Positions 22,905-34,625 are shown, counted from the stretch's first letter. The stretch is DNA of 64,000 nucleotides from Candidula unifasciata (GCA_905116865.2 CAJHNH020000234.1:123334-187333), one strand, 5' to 3'. Made by a program: numbers and translations. Notes: generated from the letters alone by a model not told the origin.

Positions 22905-23165
22905 CTTCTTAGTGTTCACAAGCCCAAAACTTCTGGACTTTATTCTAGAACTTGAGTTTTGCATGCTCATTTGATTTCACAGATCTGGCTTATTTATCTG
23001 CAGTCTTTTGGATCCTCGCCTCTCAGGCAGATGCACTCCGACTTTGAAGACAACACCTGTAATTAATTGCCTTTTACGAACATGCTTATTAGGTGGTCAG
23101 TGGGTCTATCCCTTCCCACCCCCACCCCCCACTTGGGGTCACAGAATCCACACAGGATAGTGGCA
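22905..23165 (+). repeat. dispersed repeat E, copy 3
   Basis: Blocks AACTTCTGGACTTTATTCTA, CTCTCAGGCAGATGCACTCC and ACTTGGGGTCACAGAATCCA match other E copies. Confidence 0.65.
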
Positions 23166-23229
23166 AAATAAAAGAAACATAATCTGTTTTAATTCTAGAG
23201 GTTTTACCCCTTTGCAAGTTTTAAAAAAA

Positions 23230-23450
23230 ACAAAAAAAACAAGGATAACAGAACACTGCTGCTCATTGATGCATGTCAAAAGTGTGGTGGCCATATTTTA
23301 ACTTACATTGTGATGTCACCATATTCTACTGCAGCATAATGTCATGTGCTTAACACTCTTTGACATCCTTAACAGCAGTATTGTCAGGTTTTAAGACAAT
23401 GGCATGGCTGTTGTAATTTCTGTAACACTTTTAAAGTTTCCATTTGAAGC
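23230..23450 (+). repeat. dispersed repeat H, copy 1
   Basis: Matches the reverse complement of 40690-40930: GATGCATGTCAAAAGTGTGG, TGATGTCACCAT, and TGTAATTTCTGTAACAC followed by TTTAAAG. No terminal repeats or coding sense recognised. Confidence 0.55.
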
Positions 23451-23911
23451 ACCCTCTTATATTCTGCTAATATTCAGTATAGATTAATAACTAGCACCGT
23501 CTGGGTTGACTTGAAATTGTTGTATTAACTAAAAATGACTCATTCTGTACTGTTATTTTATTTTTCATATATCACCTTTTTTTTAAGGTCACAGTATATT
23601 TCTCATTGCTGTAATTTTGTTTTCAGTTTGATTTTAAAAAGAAAGATTAATTTTAAGGCCTTTTCACATACAAAATTTTCTTGCTAACAAGTTGAACATA
23701 ACAACACTAACATTTTTGACATTGTCTAACAAAGATGTCATAGACAGAATGTGGTTTGTCAAGAGGAGTCATTGACTCAGCAGTGTGGAAAACCACAAGG
23801 CTATCATAAGCCAGCAGTAGTATGAAATGTGAATGTAAACACTGGTTTTATTGTGGGTCTTGTTACCATGTAATGTACATTGATGGCCAGGTAGTTAAAA
23901 TGCTGGCTTCT
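23451..23911. other. unassigned DNA
   Basis: No gene or shared repeat seen. Confidence 0.35.
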
Positions 23912-24107
23912 GTAAAGTAAAGGACCTTTTTAACGCTCTCAAGTGCAGTGGGTAAATAATGCTAGATCTGTATTTTATAGCCCTATGAGCAGTCGGTGGG
24001 TGATGTAATCAACATTTAGTCAGCCACCTTTACTTCCCAGGTATTTACCTGGTACTAGTTTTAGGCTAAGTTGCACTGGGAGCCAAGTGGTCTCCATGAG
24101 ATGATGA
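23912..24107 (-). mobile_element. SINE family C copy
   Basis: GTAAAGGACC tail at the left, then GGTGGGTGATGTAATCAACA, CACCTTTACTTCCCAGG and ACTGGGAGCCAAG. The head is lost at the right. Confidence 0.7.
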
Positions 24108-24256
24108 CAGTTTTCTGGCTGAAGACAAAAATGAAAATTCTAACTTGCCTGTTTTTTGCAAGTAGTTCCTACAGCCTCAGGTTGAACACACCCCCCCCCC
24201 CCCCCCTTACCCATTTCTCTGTTTACTCTGCTTATTTTTTTGGTAATAGAGTCAGT

Positions 24257-24433
24257 GTCGGCTCTGTGGCTAAATCATTATGAACGCTTTGTAATGCCGG
24301 GATGCCGGGTTTGATCCCAGCTGCGGGCCATGGGCCTCGCGTTGGTTTCAACAGTGGTACCAAGAAAGCCGACCGTCCAGAAAGCAATGGCAAACTACTG
24401 GACGTAAATTTGCCTAGAGAAACCATACAAAAT
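24257..24433 (+). mobile_element. SINE family B, 3'-truncated copy
   Basis: Head GTCGGCTCTGTGGCTAAATC, B-box-like GGGTTTGATCCCAGC, then AATGGCAAACTACTGGACG and TTGCCTAGAGAAACCA. The last 50 bp of the family (CGTCCTGTAAAGGATACG) are absent. Confidence 0.85.
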
Positions 24434-24544
24434 TGATTTAACAAGTATTCAAGTATATAACCTCCCAACTGGCAGGTGATGACACTAGGCACTGTGGTTC
24501 ATATAAACTACATGTGAATTTGTAAGTTCATGTAGTTTAAGTAA

Positions 24545-24733
24545 AAGAAAGTACTGTTCTCCACGCCAATAGGCATATTAAGTATGTGGTCCTATATTTT
24601 ATAGACCAGTTGGCAACTCTGTGAGTGATTTGGTCAGCATCATGCCGGCCACCTTTGTTTCTAAGAACTTCATCTGGTACCTTTTTTAGGCTGGGTCGAC
24701 CCGCAAGCCAAGGTCATTTTTCAGTTTTTAATC
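24545..24733 (-). mobile_element. SINE family C copy
   Basis: CACGCCAATAGGCATATTAA, CTATATTTTATAGACCAGTT and GGCTGGGTCGACCCGCAAGC match the C consensus. It lacks the tRNA-like head. Confidence 0.75.
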
Positions 24734-24788
24734 TGGCTCTAGGCGAACAGTTAGATTCTCCACTACAACTCATGTAATTTAAAAAAAA

Positions 24789-25090
24789 TTGACCCTTTTC
24801 TACGCCTTTAGGCGAATAGGGCATATAGGGGCACATAGAGACTAAACTAATTAATAAATATTGAGATTATTGGACTCTGTTGACAGCTTTCACTTCAGAC
24901 ATGAAGATCTCGAGCTTTATTTTTAAAGACCAATCAACACTCGACGGGGGACATTGCAAATATAATGTCAGCCGCCTTTATTTCCCAGGACATTACCTGG
25001 GACCAGTTTTATAACCAGGGATCCAATGTTAATTTTGAAACAAAAAATATGCGTCGATATGGATTCGAACTGCAGACCCCCGTGCCGGCA
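24789..25090 (-). mobile_element. SINE family C copy with internal insertion
   Basis: CCCTTTTCTACGCCTTTAGG starts the tail; the body resumes at about 24925 (AGACCAATCAACACTCGACG) and runs to the B-box region ATTCGAACTGCAGACCCCCG. About 90 bp between the two parts is foreign or diverged. Confidence 0.65.
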
Positions 25091-25117
25091 TGTGAGCGGT
25101 CAGAATATTTCTCAGTA

Positions 25118-25185
25118 ATATAGAAAATGAGTCTAGCCCTATATGCCCAATACGCCTGAAGGTGTGGAAAAGAATCCTTTACTTA
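25118..25185 (+). mobile_element. SINE family C tail fragment
   Basis: TAGAAAATGAGTCTAGCCCT and AATACGCCTGAAGG, then CCTTTACTT: the C tail in the opposite orientation to the copy just upstream, making an inverted neighbour pair. Confidence 0.65.
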
Positions 25186-25939
25186 TAGAACATGAGGAAA
25201 AATAGAGTATGAAATGGTAATTAATTAGATGATGTCGTCACTGAATGAATTTATGTAGACATGCAGTGAATACATGAGAAGCACAGGATGAGTTGATTAG
25301 TCTACAGTAAATTGGATGTCTTTATACATTGTTGTAATTTGTTCATCATATCCAAATAGAGCCATTTATGAGTCCCATTTGGGTTTGCAAGTGAATGAAT
25401 GACCTCAATTCAGAAAGTGTATCATAGCGAGAAATATTATAGAGTACCAAAGTACCATGTTTTCTGCTGTGTCCTTGTCCACATTTCATGTCTCCCAGCT
25501 TGTCATGCTGGCTAGTATTAAGAGCAGAGATAAGCATAGTTGTTGATGTGAATTTTAAAAAAAAAAAATCTGAAGTATTGAAACTGTTCATGACTTATTT
25601 TAATTTTTTTGTTTCTTTTCTTGCTTCTGTTTTTGATGGATTTGAATTGTAGTTGTGAAATTTGTTTATTGTACATGGATTTTGTGAACATGTATTTTCT
25701 GTTCCAGTTGAAATCTTGTGTTGCTGCTTATTACTCTGGCCCTGCCATGACTGTCATAATGTTATATGTGATTGAACACCACATTTGTCTGTACATATTG
25801 CATTATTAGTCTCTGGATGTTCATATACTTTGAGCATTATCATGTGAAGTGACAACTGCAGAATAAAACCATACCTAGAATGTGCAGCATCTGTGTCATT
25901 GTGTTGGCTATTGTTGTTATTAACAAGTATGTTTTTTTC
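25186..25939. other. unassigned DNA
   Basis: No gene or shared repeat seen; short frames look like chance. Confidence 0.35.
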
Positions 25940-26088
25940 CCGATCGGGGATTGCACTAAACAGCATGAAGAATGTATAGTACCGCACCTGCAAGCGAGTT
26001 GAAGTAAAAATCTTGAGACCATTCATCTTTGCCGTCACAACTTATGGATGTGAGTCATGGGAAACATTTTTAGCTTTTCAACTGAAAT
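25940..26088 (+). mobile_element. small LINE C-terminal fragment
   Basis: KILRPFIFAVTTYGCESWET then FQLKC match the start of the LINE tail at 57280 (TYGCESWTISQS..FELKCY). It is cut off exactly where repeat E copy 4 begins. Confidence 0.6.
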
Positions 26089-26375
26089 GCCCTCTTGTAG
26101 GTTCCGGGGCCCTATTATAGGAAAAACAAGAATAGACCCACTGCCAACCCAAAAGCATGTCGTAAGAGTCGATTAATTGGGAGCTTCCTTCGAAGTCGGA
26201 GTGCATCTGCCTAAGAGACAAGGAACAAACAGTCTGCACACAAATGTATCAGATCTGTCAAACGAATGCACAAGCAACACTCAGGTTCTGGAACAGGACT
26301 GCAGTCCAGAAGTGGATGAACAACCAGAACTTTCCACCAGAGTTTACAGCTGGTGAACGCTAAGAAGAACAAAGA
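26089..26375 (-). repeat. dispersed repeat E, copy 4 (inverted)
   Basis: GGGGCCCTATTATAGG, CTTCGAAGTCGGAGTGCATC and CAGTCCAGAAGTGGATGAAC are reverse complements of blocks in copies 1-3. Shares the outer GGGGCCCTAT end with the copy at 44277. Confidence 0.75.
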
Positions 26376-26458
26376 AGAATAACATAAATTTGTTTAGATT
26401 ACAATTGAACGAGCAGAAGAAAACAATTGACATCGTACATGATCTGGGCATTGGGGGC

Positions 26459-26567
26459 AGATGTTGACAACATCGCCCACCGAGTGTTGATTGGTCTATA
26501 AAATATAGGTCTAGCCCTGTATTCCCCAATACGCCTTGAGGCGCCAAAAAGGGTCCTTTACTTTTAC
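26459..26567 (+). mobile_element. SINE family C, 3' half
   Basis: CGAGTGTTGATTGGTCTATA, AAATATAGGTCTAGCCCTGT and AATACGCCTTGAGGCGCC then GGTCCTTTAC. Confidence 0.75.
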
Positions 26568-26583
26568 TTACATTTGGTCTTGA

Positions 26584-26945
26584 GGATCAGATTCATTACA
26601 TTGGGTCCCCCCCCCTCCCCATATGGCCCGGTCTCTGTCCGCCGAACATCTAGCCTCCTGAGGAAAAAAAAGGATCAGATTCATGACATTGACCCCCCCC
26701 CCCCCTCCCCATATGACCCAGTCTCTGTCCGCCGAACATCTAGCCTCCTGAGGAGAAAAGTATCAGATTCATGACATTGACCCCCCCCCCACCCCCTCCC
26801 CATATGACCCAGTCTCTGTCCGCCGAACATCTAGCCTCCTGAGGAAAAAAAAAGGATCAGATTCATGACATTGACCCCCCACCCCCTCCCCATATGACCC
26901 AGTCTCTGTCCGCCGAACATCTAGCCTCCTGAGGAGAAAAGCGTC
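26584..26945. repeat. 88-bp tandem repeat, 4 copies
   Basis: Units start at 26584, 26672, 26760 and 26854 (88, 88, 94 bp). Each holds GATCAGATTCATGACATTGA, a variable C run, CCCATATGACCCAGTCTCTG and CCGCCGAACATCTAGCCTCC. Units are over 90% alike apart from the C run, so the array is young. The small frames over it are artefacts. Confidence 0.95.
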
Positions 26946-27049
26946 ACACAAGGCTCAGACTCCAATGATGATCTCCTGGGATCTCTTAAAATATTACACC
27001 TGTGTAATGAACCTGTTATTATTCTTGACGTCCTTTTCAGGATGCAATT

Positions 27050-27230
27050 TTTCGTTGTTTGAAGCCCTACTCTGGCTCATGCCAGGGGCCGCAATATAGC
27101 CCAGCCATAATTATGGCCTAATGGTTGAACGCAGTTTCTGGGACCTCTACACGGTGATCCTCATCCACACGGTGGTACTTTGTGTCATCGGGTGATTATC
27201 GTTTGTGTGATGATCTGGTGGGGTAGAAAA
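27050..27230 (+). mobile_element. SINE-like family D, copy 2
   Basis: TTTGAAGCCCTACTCTGGCT, GCCGCAATATAGCCCAGCCA, CAGTTTCTGGGACCTCTACA and GGTGGTACTTTGTGTCATC match copies at 15225 and 49497. Followed by CAGT repeats. Confidence 0.75.
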
Positions 27231-27439
27231 TCAGTCAGTCAGTCAATGAACCTGTCCTATTTTTAATGGCAGTAGACTGGATTATCTTCTTCAATTTCTG
27301 CGTCCGGTTTCGTATGTTTAGGGCAGACTCTCAGGTTTGATTGCCTCCATGTATTCACATCTCAGCTGCAGGTCCTACATAGTTCAAAATAGTTTGCTCT
27401 GCACACTTTACTCTTGAGGCCATATTTCTTTTCGAAGAT

Positions 27440-27660
27440 GCAAGTAGAGTCGACAGGTCTGCGGAATGTAGACAAGAATATGATGACAGCAACTACTACC
27501 ACGAGGAATGGAAATCAGTGAATCCTTTCAAAACAGTTTGATGACCTGGTTTTGGCTGATAATATTTCGTTTCTATTCCACTCACAGAGTCAGATAAATT
27601 AAATTTAGATGAATCGATATCACAGCAATTAGGTTAAATACAAAGGAAAAGTCAAAGACC
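27440..27660 (+). mobile_element. LINE reverse transcriptase fragment
   Basis: In one + frame MMTATTTTRNGNQ then QFDDLVLADNISFLFHSQS corresponds to the RT palm motif region (usual LDDLDFADDIALL). FADD is changed to LADN here, and stops flank the piece, so it is dead. It meets an oppositely oriented LINE at about 27660. Confidence 0.65.
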
Positions 27661-27663
27661 TTC

Positions 27664-28700
27664 TTCTTCTTCACTTCCTCTTTAACCGCTGTGGGTGTCG
27701 AGGGAGATATAAGGTTCTGTTTCTAGCTCTTCTGGCCACCTCGACCATAGGCACATCGTGCTGTTGTAGAGTTTCTCTGATGTTATCCTTCCATGTTTTT
27801 CTTGGTCTACGTCGTGCTCTACGTCCTTTTCTATTTCCATGTATGCTTTGTGTGGTATGGTGTCACAAGGCATTCTCTCTAAGTGGGCAAACCATTTCAC
27901 TTGCTATCTTCGTATGTAATCCAGAATTGGTTCTGTGCCGACTTTTTCTCTTATGATCTCATTACTGATCTTATCTCTTATGGTCACTCCTACAGCCCTT
28001 CTCAGACATCTAATTTCCGTAGTTACTAATTTTCTTTTATGGTTTGTTGTGAGTGACCATGTCTGGCACTGGTAGCACAGAGTTGGAATCAATAGGCTTT
28101 GAATTAGATGTCTCGTTGTGCTGAATGGGATTGTCTTATGCTGTAAGAGGGGAGCTAGCTGTCCCAATACTTGGTTTGCTTTACTGCATCTAATGTTAAT
28201 TTCTTTATCCAATTTCCCATCTTCGGTAAATGTAGTTCCTAGATATTTAAACTCAGATGCCTGTTTAATGCCTTTGCACTCTATTGCTATGTTTAGATCT
28301 GTCTTCTTTTTTTCTATTGACATTACTTCTGTCTTTTCAGTGTTGATTCTCATATTATTTGTTTTACATTCTTCATTCATGTTAGATGATCAAGGCCTGG
28401 TCATCTGCAAAGAGTAATTCGTTGATCTTACTAACATTTTCATTCATGGGCTTGGCATTCTTGCATATACTGTCGATGTCGGTGATAAACAGCAGTGGTG
28501 ATAAGACCATAATAATTGTCCCCTGTCAAATGCCGTTTCTCCTTACTCCAGATGTATTCAATGTTCTTGTGAATGGATGTCAATTCTGTGATCTATTTCT
28601 CCTAAATCCATCTGTTTCTTCTGCCAGCTGTGGATTCTATTCTAACTACACTGTTCTACAATGCCCTGTTCTTATAAACTATTGAAATCACTAATAATAA
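27664..28700 (-). mobile_element. LINE fragment: RT palm and C-terminal domain
   Basis: Read on -: LLFITDIDSICKNAKP, then ELLFADDQALI (FADD at about 28400-28411, the RT catalytic motif), MRINTEKTEVMSIEKKK, FKYLGTTFTEDGKLDKEI, PTLCYQCQTWSLTTNHKRK, a stop at 27904, then the GRRARR.PRKTWKDNIRE-type tail. The core frame 27904-28380 is an unbroken 158 residues; frameshifts interrupt the part around FADD. The endonuclease is absent. The piece at 52700-52830 is the same family (DSICKNA, FADDQA). RTE-like assignment is inferred. Confidence 0.8.
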
Positions 28701-28882
28701 CTTTTGGAAGAGAACTTAAGCTCCAGTGAATCATGAATCGAAAAAAAAAAAAAAAGAAGAACGCAGTCCGTGAAACAAACCACAACATTTAGAGCGAAAG
28801 GCCGTCAATTTAAATCAAGTACCCCACGTGTCGGACACAACTTTGCAACATTGGACAAAAATGTCTTAGTTAACTACGTAAT

Positions 28883-28908
28883 GGGGGGGGGGGGGGGGGG
28901 GGGGGGGG
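28883..28908. repeat. poly-G run, 26 bp
   Basis: Uninterrupted G run at the left edge of the GC-richer island. Length may be unreliable in the assembly. Confidence 0.95.
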
Positions 28909-28929
28909 CATTCAGATCATGCACGCGGG

Positions 28930-30840
28930 CAAGGAAATTAGTTAGTTGATAGGCTTGCAGGTGAGGCTATACTGTAGGGAGAGGATGGCCATACACGCAG
29001 CGTCCCTCACTCCACATCACCGGCTAGCGTCCCCTAGCGCGGCGCCTCGTGCACGCCTATGCCAACCAACTGAAAGCCGCCGCCCATCGTGGCCCACCAG
29101 CACCAGAAGCCTTCCCCTATCGAGGGAAGCCGACCCTAAGCTCCCCTTTCGCGTTGAGCCACCAACTAAAGCAGCCCCAGTCGTGACACAAGGTACCTAC
29201 CGCACCCTCCTTAACCAAAGCAGCAGCCTGGACACCCTCACTCACGACAGATCATCATCGTGCTCACAGCTGCAACAGGTATGGCAACACCGCCGCGACC
29301 TGTCGGCAGTGGCCCTATTGTCGTCATACTGCTCGGGTGTCCCAAACGACTTCAAGGAGTGCCCTGCTAGCGCAAAACTTGATAGCGACTTCAAGAAGCC
29401 TAACAAAAAGCGGAAATGCATCACTGCTTCGGGTGTCACACAGTGCGAGGTACATGGGGTTTTGGGGAGGATGATGTTCCCATATCTTATAAGGAGTGCA
29501 GGAGAGACATGACAGCCTGCCACCGCCAGAGACACATATCAGGCGCTCCAGACTGCAAGAGGCAAGACAGCCGAGAAACATACCCAGAGACAGGCAAAAT
29601 GACAAGGCAATCGCTCCGCCACAATGCAAAACGAAAGACCGCAATTAATCGATGATCTGAGAAGCCAAATCACTGCACTCCGAAAGAAAGAACCACTCGC
29701 GGGCCGCCTGAAAGAAACGAGAACCGCCTGGAACTGATTTTCTCTAACTGCTATGGAGAGTCAAGACCTAAAGGCAGACAGGCTGGCACACGCCTACCCA
29801 TCAAGCAATAGACAATCAGAAGAACGCAGAAAACCTACAAAAAACTAGGGATCTACTACCGCATCATAGAAACCCATGCAGAAGATAACTACGCCTGCCA
29901 GGCAGAAAGATAGGCAGAAGATTGGAGGAGCTGGCCGAGTTGAAACAACCGCACGAGAAGACCGAATTGCCGCAAAACCTCCCAGCTAAGAAAAGCCACC
30001 ACAAAATGAAGCCATAACAGCAGCTACAAGCAGCCTACGACCAGAAAGAGCCCTTGCTTGGAGAAGAAGAAAGAACTTGCACAGAAAAGCCGAATACCAA
30101 CAAGGCTGACAAAGTCGTCCTCCACTGACGACGTAACAATGAAGCATCATGCGCAAATGACCGAACCAGAACATGATGAAACCTAACGAAGAAGACTCTG
30201 AAGAGATTCCAGTCATCACAGACACCGAACAGTCAGATGGAGAGATCATATCCTATGAAGAATACACACAAGCAAGAGCGGAGTTTCCGACTGCCAGCAG
30301 TGCAACGCCCGAAGAACCCGCTCCGTACGTCTTCGACAAGGACAATTCATAAGAGACCAGAAGAACACTATGGCACTAGAGAACTGCCAAGTATGGAACG
30401 CAGAACAGCAAAAATGGAGCCCACTGCAAACTGCAAAAAAACTCCCACCCCAGAGAAACAAACCGAGAGAGGCGACGACGACCGCTATTACGTAGCAGAA
30501 GCCAAAAAACCGAGCCGCCATCTTTCTGGAAAAACCAGCACCGCCAAACGTAACGACGCCAGACGCCACCAGAACCTGACACAGAAGCAGACCCCACCCA
30601 TCCCGTTCCAGGCCACCCAGGCACATATGGCTGTCCTTTTCAGGACTGCCATTTCCAAATCCCAAAACCTGCAAGCCTCCCGCCAAGCCCACGCTGCTAA
30701 CAAGTTGCAACCAATGAAAGAAAGCTCAGGCGAAAATCATTGCCACAAAAGTAAGAAATCCAGCTCAGATAGCAAATGACTCGTCATTGAAAAAACAGGC
30801 CATCAGGCAGTTAAAAAAGGACTAAGTTTGGAATTTTTGT
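28930..30840 (+). mobile_element. probable decayed retroelement ORF1 (gag-like)
   Basis: About 1.9 kb with clearly higher GC than its neighbours, and long open stretches in changing + frames (28946-29512, 29416-29655, 30237-30779 and a third frame 30180-30350). Visible pieces are a Ser/Pro/Arg-rich N-terminal part, a Cys/His cluster at about 29416-29575 (KECRRDMTACHRQRHISGA then PDCKR) resembling the zinc knuckles of retrotransposon ORF1/gag proteins, a Lys/Gln-rich stretch near 29640, an acidic segment (EDSEEIPVITDTEQSDGE), and a basic C-terminus ending SSSDSK. Homology appears to hop between frames, suggesting many indels. No RT follows. A host gene or another element type cannot be excluded. 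Confidence 0.4.
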
Positions 30841-31120
30841 TTTTCTTCAAACGAACGAACTATACTGTAAAGAGCGGACGAGTTACAGACCAGGCTTATA
30901 TTCTAAATGGTCTGCGACAGTAGTCCCTAACCTGGACGCCACCCCTAAGTGGCGTAAAGCAATTTTGAAAGTAAGTAAAAAATAAAATATGTAAAAACGA
31001 CAAGGGCATTTTTGTTTTCAAAATCAGTTTGTTAACCTACCGTTAATTAGGTAATATGTTAATACACGCATTTATAATTAATAGATTAAGAACACGCTGT
31101 GACCCCGATAACAGGGTGAA

Positions 31121-31490
31121 GTTTAGGTTTAGATTTAAACAACGGATCAATATCATGGCACAAGAATAGTGCTTCATTCTACTTTTAACTCAGCCTGAAT
31201 TCGAAGAATCTTAGTGCAGTGCACGAACTCGGTAGCATCGGCGAGGGACCTGAAATACTTTGGGTAGATTTTTTATCTCCAAAGTTTACACGGGCAGCGC
31301 CGTTAGGCTACTCTTTTCGATTTCCAACTGTCAAGGGATTTTTTTATGTGCGCAACAATACACACGGGAGTCCGATCTTAATACCACGTGAAGTCCACGA
31401 GAAAAAAACATCCCAGCCTTCACTGGGGCCTGAACCCGGGATCTCCAGCACTCGAGGCGGACCCCATACCTTGAGACCACGCATCTCATA
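31121..31490 (-). mobile_element. SINE family A, full copy
   Basis: GTTTAGATTTAAACAACGGA tail at the left; CTGAACCCGGGATCTCCAGC and CACTCGAGGCGGACCCC head at the right. Confidence 0.85.
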
Positions 31491-31528
31491 CGCAGGGGGA
31501 AGTAGAGTCAATAAAGGATTGATCATAG

Positions 31529-31671
31529 AGGTCTGGACCTATATTTTATAGACCAATTGACACTCGGTTGGTGATGTGGTCAACATCACGCCGACCGCCT
31601 TTCCTTCCCAGGGCTTCACCTGGTACATTTAAGGCTGGGTCGACTGGGAGCCAAAGACATTTTTGAAATGA
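31529..31671 (-). mobile_element. SINE family C copy
   Basis: CCTATATTTTATAGACCAAT, GGTGATGTGGTCAACATCAC and AAGGCTGGGTCGACTGGGAG. Tail and tRNA-like head missing. It follows the A copy after 38 bp. Confidence 0.8.
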
Positions 31672-34416
31672 TCGACGAGTGGTAAGACTTTTGCGAGCAC
31701 CATGTGACTGAATCTGCAGCTATCCCCAGACTACAAAAACAGCAAGTTAAAACGGGTGTGGCCAGACAAGTGCACTATGCAGGTAGCCAACGAAGAATAA
31801 GAAACCAACACATGACTGGCTGTGACGTGACGCGTGGTTTAAAATGTTTTATAATGTTGAGTAGGGATGTTCCTCTCAACACATTTCTTCCACCAGATTA
31901 ACCGACCTAAAATCTGAGCTATGTTGCTCTCAGATTAAGTCCTGGATACCCAAGAAAATAGCCATATTGGCTCGTTAAGTACATTAACATTAGCTGAACT
32001 TGGTACCCACAAGAGAAGGCCAGGAATTTTAGATGTCTATAGCCTTTTACTTAATGAATTATTAGACAGGGCAAATGATTCCTCCGTCATCTACCTTCTC
32101 CCGGTGTTATTATGAATAATTAAAGAATTATTATAGTATTAATAGAGCCCCCACCAAATGTAATTCTATCCTAACAGTTTACTTAAACAAGTAAGACTGA
32201 ATACACTTGGAATTTAACAAACGATGTAGTTTAAAACTTGACATACAGCTTTATTTACTACAATGAAATTCCCAGTTTGTTGTGTTTACACAAACAGTGA
32301 CTGGATAATGATAGTGATAATGATAGTGATCAGCTTCAGCGAGAAAACAGCTCCGGGGTTTAGAGTGGTAGAATGATATTGATATGTTAAGTCAAAATAG
32401 GTTAACTTAGCTTATAAGCCTCTGACAGCCGTGAGGAACTGTCAAGCTTGTCCAACTCTTCCTTGCCTGTTTTCTGCCTGTTTCAGCTTATTCTCCACTT
32501 CATCCCCACCTCGTTCTCCACCTCGTTCCCACCTCGTTCCCAGCTGGCCGAGTTTAACACAATGTAGTCTACTTCATGGACTGATCGTCACATGGGCGCT
32601 GTAATCATGGAAACAAAACACATACGTGTAGTATCTTGACTTACACTAAGAATACATGTATTAATTAATATAACATATAATAATAAAATATATCCCATCA
32701 CTCCTCCTCATATTTAACGTGCTCTCCAGTCTAGTCTGAAGGTCTTTTGTCTTACATGGGCGTCACATATCCTGCCTTCCCTCCAATGCTATGTCATGAT
32801 AGTTGACTTTCTAAGTCTGTTGTCCGTCATCACTCAGACTTCGAATCATTGTTTTTACATCAACACGTGGGGCAGGTTATGTGCTGAAACTCCAACCATT
32901 TTATAAGTGCATGCTGTCCTGAATATTATCTTTCAGTGACAGTAAATACTGTAAACCCATCATTCTTCCCATGGGGTTATAAATCCCTTGTTTAGGTGAA
33001 CACATTAAGTGAGCACATGGTGGGCACACAAAACGTAGCAGCATCCCTGCACATATGGGCATGATTTCCCACAGTCCAAACTCATATTTTGGCTGATCAT
33101 GGAAACAATATAATTACATTTCATTATAGCAAATGTCCTTGTTCACATCTTATTTTATACACATGAAAACATACACTGAAAAACATGTGACACAAACATA
33201 CAGGAAATAGGAATAGTTTAGCAGTTCCCTAACTTGAGATACTGAATACTCACAAAGAACTATTTCAAGCAGAATGTGCAGACAAATTAGGAAAAGGTAG
33301 TATAGACTAAGCTTAACTCCCTAACCTAAGTATACAAGATTAAAATTAATATTCACCTGGGAACTTTTCCATCAATCGCCAAAACAGAATGCGACCGTAA
33401 AATTTACCTTTTAGGTCGATCTGTGTTTGTTTGCCGGCAGGCTGCGATTAATGACGGGAATTCCACAGGCTCGAAGTATAAGTATCAATCTATTGTCCAA
33501 ATTAAACTCCTCCCTTTACTGGGTTCTGCCCAACCCTCAAGACGATGACTTAAGCCCTGCCTCTGAGGTAACTATCAGATCAACTTGGCTAACCAGTGAC
33601 CTGTCACTCACAGTGAACGGCCTACAGTACGACCTTGACCAAGATAAAACATTCCTAATTGCCAAACACCTGTTCTCTCCAGAATTACACTGACGTGTTA
33701 AACTTTAAACTTCTCGTCGCCTCTATGTCTACAGTCCGCTCAATTCGTGTTAGGTAATCTTTATGACCTACGGTCCAGCTCAGGTGTGATGCTAAGTTCC
33801 CCGTTCGCTGACCTCTACAGTGTGGTCAGAGATAACATTCTGACACTGGCATGAGAATCCAACCTCACATCCCTAGTCTGAACCAGCGGGCTGTATTACG
33901 TAGTGTTAGGTAATTTTAAACAAAGCGCAGTGGCTTTGTCTGGGAGAAGGACTGGTAACATTTAAATCAATTTGGTTTAAAGTAATATTAGGGTAAAGGG
34001 CAGAGTAAATATAATCCTCTCTCTTTAGAACCAGAAGAACTTATTACAAGTACTAACTTCTGGAACCACTGAGATCGTATCGTGACACTGGCTTCGTCAT
34101 CCGCTCCACGCTGTGGGGTATACTCAGAAGGGGATCGAAGCATGGAATTGTTCGATGTGCAATAAGGATAATCTGTCGACAAACATTAATTGAACATTTT
34201 GAGGTGTGGCAAAAATTAATATAAATGTAACATAACCATTGATCTGTTAGCGTCGTGGATGTGTAACAATGGAAGTAGTTGCATACGAAATTCGTCATCT
34301 TTCTCTGTTTTCCGTTTACTAAACAAGTATGTAGCAATTTAGTCCTGTGCATATCTTGGTGTCATCTCAGATTCTTCTTTGCCCCAACATACACATGTTC
34401 CAAGCAAAGAATATAA
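31672..34416. other. 2.7 kb unassigned DNA
   Basis: No repeat shared with the rest of the window. An 88-residue + frame (33427-33693) has a compositionally plausible sequence but resembles nothing I know and shows no splice signals. A small CCACCTCGTTCC tandem occurs at 32508-32541. Could be intergenic or an old unrecognised element. Confidence 0.4.
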
Positions 34417-34417
34417 C

Positions 34418-34473
<56 letters not shown>
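34417..34473. repeat. (AAT)n microsatellite
   Basis: About 19 trinucleotide units. Confidence 0.97.
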
Positions 34474-34475
<2 letters not shown>

Positions 34476-34557
34476 GTAAAATAGCTTCAGTTGTTACAGT
34501 GATTTACACATAAATAGTTGCTTAGACATGAACGAGTTTAACCTCCATTAAGAAAGA

Positions 34558-34562
34558 AAGAC

Positions 34563-34621
<59 letters not shown>

Positions 34622-34625
34622 GAAG
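34558..34625. repeat. (GAAA)n microsatellite
   Basis: About 16 tetranucleotide units, continuing as degenerate GA-rich DNA to 34675. Confidence 0.97.

Noticed and set aside
24257..24320. tRNA gene
   Set aside because: The A/B-box-like head belongs to SINE B; there is no closed cloverleaf or acceptor stem. The same holds for the heads of A and C copies.
30908..30960. hAT-like CAGTAGTCCCTAACCTGGAC end
   Set aside because: Only one end is visible; no inverted partner or target duplication found.
33427..33693. 88-residue + frame
   Set aside because: Plausible composition but short, single-exon and unmatched; kept only as a remark in the surrounding region.
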